From positions 558,001 through 622,000 of the forward strand of contig CM057060.1 in assembly GCA_029945375.1 (NCBI GenBank): a stretch of 64,000 nucleotides of DNA, written 5' to 3'. Both the position numbers and the translations under genes were made by a program. This document shows, in pieces, positions 57,946 through 64,000 of this stretch. How positions within the stretch are numbered: position 1 is the first letter of the stretch; every line of letters starts with the position of its first letter. This DNA is from Agaricus subrufescens (taxonomy: Eukaryota > Basidiomycota > Agaricomycetes > Agaricales > Agaricaceae). The notes beneath the pieces were generated by a model, which was given only the letters and a program-made list of their open reading frames with translations, made no database searches and had not been told where the DNA came from.

Positions 57946-58354
57946 CTACATTATCGCGCAGTTGCACCCCTGCGTCGGCGGGGCGTACGGGTCGTCGCCC
58001 TTCTTCACGCTCCCCCACACAGACGGAACCTGCCCCAGTCAGTCGGCCGTCTCCGCGCACCCGCAGCGCAACACTCACAAGCTGGTCCCTCGTCTGCCTG
58101 CAGTACCGGATCAGGCTGCGCATCATCGTCAGTGGCGGCCCACTCCCGCGGCTCCGATACTGCCCACCTTGCACTGGCCTCGCTCACCCGCATCCGCGGC
58201 CTCGTCAGGTCCTCCTTGAGCCGCTGGTTGTGCTCGTTCAGGCGCCGCAGCTTCAGTTCCGACATAGAGAGCTGTCGTCCAGGTAACATTCATTCTCAGC
58301 GGACATCAGCGCACGGATTATGCAGATTACCTTGTGCGGCCTGGCGGTGTTCAT
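57946..58354 (-). CDS. Heterotrimeric G protein gamma subunit, copy 2
   Basis: A paralogue of the neighbouring copy 1. Exon 1 is MNTARPHK (ATG 58352-58354), followed by a 59-nt intron joining to [20 protein letters not shown]. This N-terminus resembles copy 1, which supports the model over an ATG inside the intron (about 58288). It goes on with [27 protein letters not shown] after the next intron, and [20 protein letters not shown] with GCNCAIM at the end. CAIM is a CaaX box predicted to be farnesylated, with an upstream Cys for palmitoylation. It differs from copy 1 in the linker after PSVWG ([10 protein letters not shown] versus [10 protein letters not shown]) and in the CaaX box, so the two may differ in membrane targeting. 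Confidence 0.92.
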
Positions 58355-58569
58355 CCCGGGCGTGGTGTCGGCGGAAATGAAGGGAAGTGGAAAATATGAA
58401 AGCGAATGGACGGTAGAAGTGAACGCGTCGAGCGACGGACGAGGCGAAAAGAATTTACACAAGTAACAGCGGATAAATGCATCAGGAGTATAAGGAACCT
58501 ACCCCTGGACCACTCGGCGGACTTTGAAATCCGCTGATCCAGCTTTTTCTCTCCTCAGATACAACGAAC

Positions 58570-59570
58570 ATGCATTCCCGAAAATCTCACGTAAAGCAAC
58601 CCCTCTCGCTCCGCAACCGCCGCTCTGTAGGACGCCCGCGAAGGCCTCTGCGCACCACAAAGGCCCCTGGTCGACTCTCGTCGCAAGGCTCCAGCCAAGA
58701 CGACGGCTCACTCATGCTCATTGATAACGATCTGACACTCATCAATCAAAATGATAGCGACGCCGCTAGGTGGACTGATGAACAGCCCGATAATGATGAT
58801 GATGATGGCGACGTCTATTTCCACTGGGACGAAGAAGACACCTTGTTCTCTGATCTCCTAGAGGAAGCGTATGCTTCGGGACTATGATTTTTCCGCTGTT
58901 GCATGTCTAAGCATTCCATCATCAGGGCTCCTGAATCCAGCAACTCCGATCTTGTTGCCTTGGCAGAATCATTGCAAAAACCCTTTGATGATGAGTCACG
59001 CCAAATGAAGAAAGAGATCGCTGCGACATTTGTTCCGCTCGTAAACAAGGTCAAGAGGATATATGCTACTATTGACCAGACAGTCGACCTTCCCTTTGGT
59101 GCTGGCCTCCTCTTGTTCAACGATGCCTGCAAGGATCTCGAAAAATCCACCACCTCAAATATAGTTCTCTTGCAAAAGCTCCAGGATGAACATCGCGTAC
59201 GTCCCTTTCCTACCTCATCAACCACTATTCTTCGAACGAAACCAGACGCGTGTCGGAGGACTTTTCGACCAGCTAGAAGAAGAATACGGCCGACGCGACC
59301 GACTCTGGATCGATTTTCAAAAATCTGTGGACGCTCTTGGTACATCCCTGCTTTCTGCGCCTCTCTGACACTTTCTGCTATTTGCTCACTGGCCGTGATG
59401 GGTCCGCAGTGAACCCTGTGATCGAATTGCTCAATGAAACGCCAAGCAGATTGGAACGGACCATTGGCTCGATGGAGAAGCAGGCACGAGTTCTCGAGAA
59501 GGAAGGGGCGGCTGCGCTCGCTTCTGCAACTGAGATGACGCTGCAGGAGATCATTAGCAAACTGAAATAG
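58570..59570 (+). CDS. Coiled-coil protein of unknown function
   Basis: Four exons; ATG at 58570 and stop at 59568-59570. The N-terminus is basic (MHSRKSHVKQPLSLRNRRSV) and followed by a very acidic stretch (PDNDDDDGDVYFHWDEEDTL). After the first intron comes a helical region (LVALAESLQKPFDDESRQMK, KEIAATFVPLVNKVKRIYAT, DLPFGAGLLLFNDACKDLEK). The next exons carry TRVGGLFDQLEEEYGRRDRL and WIDFQKSVDAL, then NPVIELLNETPSRLERTIGS and MEKQARVLEKEGAAALASAT, ending IISKLK. Joints at the second and third introns (CAT CGC to ACG CGT; CTT G to TG AAC) keep the frame. A long alpha-helical, probably nuclear protein, which could belong to a kinetochore or cytoskeletal complex, but I cannot name it. Confidence 0.65.
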
Positions 59571-59803
59571 ACTTGTAGCTATTATAATCACAGCCACTGA
59601 CCGAGTACCGGCCTGATTGGGCGCACCCTGTTTGAGCTTGTTTGGATCCTCCCTTGTCGATATCACCTCATTAATAACCGTGCCCTTGTCGACGCCGACA
59701 TCGACATCGGCGCATTGAGAGAGCAAAAGACCTTCATTCTTTGCTACTTTCCTTTGGTTAACGACTTTGTAACGAATTTGCACGACCTTGACGAGGTTTC
59801 TTC

Positions 59804-61704
59804 ATGAAGATGTTTTCCCACCCACGGCCTGACTCTCCTCCGCCCTCTTGGGGCCTTCCCCTCCATCGACCACGCCCGTGGTCTCGAAACGAAAATTATG
59901 AACATTCCATATCTCAAGCAGCCAATTCCGCTGAACATTCTAATGATGTCTTTGACGCTTCCCTGGGTCTGCAGAGGAGAGAAGCCTCCGACGCATCTGT
60001 TGAAGCTCTTGATCTTGCAGACTATGCCCAGGTTCTTCGTGCCAGGCAAAGTGACGACCCTTACCCTGCAATTCCGAAGCGGTCCCTGGACCATATTCCT
60101 CCAGCTTCCCATATCTCAGCAGGATGGACCTCAAGGGATACCCTTTCACCTCCATCTTTGGTTTCTCGCGGTCCCACACTATCTTCTACGACCACATCTA
60201 CCAGTAACCAAAGACTATTTCCTCTCCCATCACACAGTGCGTCTCAACGCGTCTCTAACTACCACTCCAAACCTCGTATCAAACATTCTCAAAGTCACAT
60301 CCCATCCAGTGAAATTGATATATCTCAATTTCCAGCGTGGTCTCGCTCCTGGTACCGGCCTAGCAACCACGCTAATATCCGTTCGTCATCATCCATCGAT
60401 AATTTATATACAGCCATTCCGTCTTCGAATCTCGATCCTTACAAGAAAAAGAGCGTTTTTGATCCGGGATATATTCATCATGATCAAGACTATTATCCCG
60501 GAACTGATCCTTCTTCATCTTTATCTGATCCCTTACTTGCCCCGCATTCATCACTCGCGCATGAATCCACGCGAGAGTTGTTACCATGGGGTCAGGGTGA
60601 CGGATCAGTTGTTGATCCTTTGACAAAGGAGGAAAGAATGAGAATGCTTGAGAGGGAGTTTGGTCCGAATAGTAGAAAGGTAAAGGCGAGGGGAGTGGGG
60701 GATTTCACGGATGATGATGGGAAACCGCTGATTGGGACTGTTGATGCTCAAGGATATCTCGTTACGCAAGGTCCGAAGAAACGAACTGCTACAAGAATCC
60801 TACAGATTTTATTCGCTCTGGGTGCAGGTATTCCAGCGATATACGCTGCTATTGTGAGTACTTGTGTTCATATAAAATTCTCGGGTCAATAATTTGAAAA
60901 TTAGGTTATCAAACCCGATCCTCCCCCGCCACCCGCAGGCAAACCTCAAGCATTTGTCCTCTACATCCTATCTCCAATCACCTATCTTTTACTCTTCTAT
61001 CTCTTCTTTTTACGCCCCTGTTGTTGCAGTCCACGCCGAAAGACTGGGAATGCTATGGATAATCCTCTTTCTGGAGGCATGATGGTCCTTCCAGTACCAA
61101 ATGCTGCTGGAGACAAGAAGAAGCAGCAACGCAAGAAACAGAAGAAAGGTGGTGGTGGATTGATGGCTGGAGACGGTGATGTCCAGGTCAACCTGATCGT
61201 CGATCCACACGTGTTTTCTGGCGGACATGATGACGATGACGGGAGTGATGACACCGACGGTGGTATGCCAGGCGGATATTACGGTGTAGGGCAAAATGCA
61301 TCCAACACTAGAACGAAAAGGCAGAAGAGAGGAAATCGAAGGAGGAGTGTGTTTGCGGGATTGGCTATGGAGGAAGAATGGAAACGAGCGAGGGGGTGGG
61401 CTAAGAAGATTGCTTTTGTGGATGGTGTTGGGGTAGCGGTTTGGGGAGCTGTATTTATTTTTGTGATGATAGGACAGCGATGTCCAGCTGGTGGCTTTGA
61501 CGGCTGGTGAGTCCTTTCCTTCGGTTTTCTCTTTCTGTTTTTTTATGATAACACCTTCCTTTCATTTGTTTTCTTTGTAGGTGTAACGCGTATAATATAT
61601 CTACGGCGTGTGCTTGTTTGTTGTTGATTGCTTTTATGGTAAGTGTATTTTTCGACGTGAAAGATTTGCATGCGAGCAGAGCTTCACCACGGACTCGGAT
61701 TTAA
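59804..61704 (+). CDS. Multi-pass membrane protein, uncharacterised
   Basis: ATG at 59804. The N-terminal half is polar, Ser/Pro-rich and cytoplasmic in appearance, ending in KEERMRMLEREFGPNSRKVK and a GKPLIGTVDAQGYLVTQGPK motif. Then TRILQILFALGAGIPAIYAA is the first helix. After an intron, KPDPPPPPAGKPQAFVLYIL, the next helix (PITYLLLFYLFF) and a Cys-rich CCCSPRRK, then a basic loop, a LIVDPHVF motif and a KIAFVDGVGVAVWGAVFIFV helix. The last exon gives NAYNISTACACLLLIAFMVS and FFDVKDLHASRASPRTRI, stop 61702-61704. An alternative splice site at 61640 would give a different end (61791-61793); I prefer the unspliced end because it continues a soluble conserved-looking tail. I recognise the layout as typical of Agaricomycetes but have no function. 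Confidence 0.7.
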
Positions 61705-61881
61705 CTGGTGTGGTATTGTTGTGTAACTGTGTATTGCGTCTGTGGATTCCTTATTACGACTTTGTACGACCTTTGTTATATATTAGGCTTTGAGTATGAA
61801 ACGAGCTATGGAGCGATTATCGAGTGACGGGCCAGAGACAGGACAGCATATTGTTAAAAGGGAAAATAAAAGAAGACAACC

Positions 61882-62634
61882 CTATGTTCCATCACCACGC
61901 CTCAGCCTATTAAACTTGGGTAGAGTTTCCTTCAAATAATCCGTATGTTTCTTGTGTAAGTCTGCCTCCTGGACTTTCCCTCTTCCATTCCACGTATGTC
62001 TTTCAGCAGAGGGCCCATAAACGACAGTATAGTCTGGGAGGACCTCATCCTCTGTGGGGGCGAGCAAGACTCTTGGACTTATAACGCAGTATGAGCCCAT
62101 ACTGACAGTATGGTGTACACATGTACGAGTGGACAGGGTATTTGTGTTGCCGATGAAAGGACATTCGACTTCTAAGATGTGTGTTAATGAGGGGGTATAA
62201 GTATTATAATGTACAACTCATGAGAACCAATTTCAAAGAGATTGTTGTCACCAACACGTAGGATTTCTTTCTTACTGTAAGATAAATTTCAATAATTGGA
62301 ATAACTTGTGAAGATGGCTGATTTAGCTCACCGATTGACAATGATGGTGCTCTCTTCAATAATACATCCCGAACCAATAATGATAGGACCCGTGATAGTG
62401 AATATAGTCACTTTAGAGTGGATTATGGTACTTAATAGTTGCTCAAGATGAATATGGTTCCCCAAATGTGATGAGGATTTTGCAAACTGACCAGAACTGA
62501 TTGTGATGTCTCCTTTCAGTTCAACATCCTGGCAGACAACAGCTTTCAAGTGGATCATAAATTTGTCATGTCTGTGTGACAGTGTTAGTACCAGTCAGCA
62601 AAGAGCAGAGAGAGACTCAACACATTGGTAGCAT
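61882..62634 (-). CDS. Dynactin subunit 6 (p27), left-handed beta-helix protein
   Basis: p27 is part of the pointed-end complex of dynactin, which links dynein to cargo. It has the hexapeptide-repeat beta-helix: HLKAVVCQDVELKGDITISS, TIIHSKVTIFTITGPIIIGS, GCIIEESTIIVNR, KKEILRVGDNNLFEIG, CPFIGNTNTLSTRTCVHHTV, MGSYCVISPRVLLAPTEDEV and PDYTVVYGPSAERHTWNGRG, then KHTDYLKETLPKFNRLRRGD. The start is tentative: an upstream ideal branch site (tactaac) and acceptor (cacacag) at 62569-62590 show that the first exon is further 5'. The ATG at 62632-62634 with 11 coding bases (MLP and part of a codon), spliced over a 51-nt intron to HDKFMIHLK, keeps the frame. Family members usually have HPKAVV where this has HLKAVV, and HPKA where this has HSKV. 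These exons lie in a CpG-free tract. Confidence 0.85.
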
Positions 62635-64000
62635 TTGTGAAAAGAAAGGAGGCAAGAGACTTTGTCTGTTGGTTGGCATCAATTTCCAAAAAGCAAAAGG
62701 AAAATAGACATTTTGTGTACTCTTTGTTGAAATTGACCATGGACAAGTCTGCACCATGGACTATCACCAAAGGTGCTTTTACTATATGCAAGTCCATTTT
62801 CCTTTGTCCATCATTCAATGAAGTCAATGTTAAGTCTCAACAGCTGTGGTTAGCATGACCACAACTGGTATTTCAAGTATCATCAAGTGACAAGAACATC
62901 TCAGAACACAGACCAATGAGGATGTGAGGAGGGATCAGAGGATCAGACACAGACTCATGAGGGCTTGATGTGGGGGTGTATAGATTAGACAAGTAAAGCC
63001 ACCATATTTGGGCAACAAATGGGAAGACTGAGGCCCTAATTTCATACATAAAGCAAGATAGAGCACAATAAAAATAATTCTATATGGAGGGGAGGATGCT
63101 TTTTAAATATTATAAGGTTTATGTTATTATAATCATGTGGGTTTATTCTACTTGACACAGACTAGATGCAAACTAGATGCAGAAAAAGAGGCTGATGTGG
63201 GCTCAATGCAGGAAAAAAGCCCACAGTAGGCTCTGCAGGCTCCTCATATTTCTGGTAGCCCTGCAGCTTAGTGATGTACATATGATTCTGCTATACATAT
63301 GTTTCACCTATTCTTGTGCATACCTATGTATCTTGTTTACTTGTTCCCATGATTACTCAGATACTTTGGCCATACTTACTCAGCCTGACTCCATCAATAG
63401 TTATGCTGGGGTGACCATAGTAGTATAAATAGTACAGTAATACCCCTGTATTGCTTATGTTATACCAACTTGCTCTTTTCCCTTTTCATTTTCAAGTCTT
63501 TGTCTTCAGTTGCAACCTGAGTTAATAATTTAAGGTTGTAACACATAAGGTGAACTTGTGGAAGATAGGGATAAATTTGTAACAATTATGCTGACAATTT
63601 GCATTGTCCTCTCTGTCAACTGGAAAACTGATCATTTGTAAACTGCTGTTTAATTTTCCACATGGTCATACTCTTTTTTCTCTCTTCTACAAAAAAAAAT
63701 CTCTTGTATCTCCCTCAAGTCTGATTTTTCAGCTTAAATAAGCTTTGAAATATGCCTTGTTTTAATGTTAATGATAAGGGAAAAAAAAACTATATTTGTT
63801 TACTGACCCTTAAATTTGTCCCTTTTCCTTTCAGTAGGGCAGTAAGGAAGAATACAAAGTTTGCTTCCCTTTGCATCTCCAGGAAAAAACATAACTTGAC
63901 CATTGGAAACCATTCCACAGATAAGCACTTGTAGCTTTGGTGATTTCTGGAGGAACTGCTTTGTTTGATGATCAATAGGCTTGTGGAATTGAAATAAGAT
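62393..64000. other. CpG-free, AT-rich tract reaching the window edge
   Basis: I read every line from 62393 to 64000 and found no CG dinucleotide in 1608 bases; the last one is at 62391-62392. Everywhere else in the window CG is frequent. TG and CA are common here. The tract is AT-rich and has no gene that I can support other than the first exons of dynactin p27. It holds a tandem block (actagatgca twice at 63163-63181), a TATA-like gtataaatag at 63423-63432, and polyA/T runs. One open frame (63177-63428) has no family. It may be part of a decayed repeat that was methylated. Confidence 0.85.

Noticed and set aside
58286..58289. An alternative start (MLPGRQLS) for G-gamma copy 2
   Set aside because: An exon 1 at 58331-58354 joined over a 59-nt intron gives an N-terminus ([16 protein letters not shown]) that matches copy 1 better; the alternative ATG lies inside that intron.

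Overview
The window is nuclear DNA of a mushroom-forming basidiomycete (Agaricomycetes). Genes are dense and broken by many short GT-AG introns, mostly 48-75 nt. The gene set includes a class I hydrophobin, a copper radical oxidase, DUF6593 and DUF7918 proteins, a CTF18 clamp loader, a Dnf-type flippase, FAN1 and dynactin p27. There is no operon logic, no rRNA or tRNA gene that I can see, and no intact transposase or reverse transcriptase.

Layout. 1-5577: a duplicated block made of a single-pass membrane protein gene (two copies, one cut by the window edge) and the mRNA 3'-end factor CLP1 (one intact copy plus at least two decayed pieces). 5578-9371: an allantoate-type MFS transporter divergent from CLP1, then a hydrophobin. 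10589-22830: CTF18, a decayed copy of a URI/Bud27-like gene, a 1237-residue membrane protein that is two tandem copies fused in frame, and the intact URI-like gene. 23042-34039: a DUF7918 protein, a small hypothetical protein, a P4-ATPase and the FAN1 nuclease. 34563-41444: a kinase with two SAP-like motifs, a very acidic tract and an unusual active site, then a DUF6593 protein and the ribosome-assembly factor PNO1. 41656-51169: copper radical oxidase, amidophosphoribosyltransferase (first step of purine synthesis), S-adenosylmethionine synthetase and a myotubularin phosphatase, all on the minus strand. 52747-58354: two related GPI-type cupredoxin-like proteins, a mitochondrial thioredoxin, and two tandem heterotrimeric G-protein gamma subunits. 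58570-62634: a coiled-coil protein, a membrane protein and dynactin p27. 62393-64000: a stretch with no CpG dinucleotide at all, which covers the first exons of dynactin p27.

Most genes are housekeeping and work independently: RNA 3' processing, replication clamp loading, interstrand-crosslink repair, lipid flipping, purine and SAM metabolism, ribosome assembly, G-protein signalling. The surface and secreted proteins (hydrophobin, copper radical oxidase, cupredoxins) fit a saprotrophic mushroom. Local duplication followed by decay or fusion is the main theme (CLP1/membrane protein, URI-like, the fused membrane protein, cupredoxins, G-gamma).

Most worth a second look: the CpG-free tract running into a conserved gene; the kinase whose catalytic lysine seems to have moved to the glycine loop as in WNK kinases; a purine-synthesis gene whose start codon is split by an intron; an intron in one half of the fused membrane protein that is coding sequence in the other half; and a 10-nt microexon in the MFS gene. 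Gene models were built by eye. Exon joints given explicitly were checked for phase; other internal joints are approximate.
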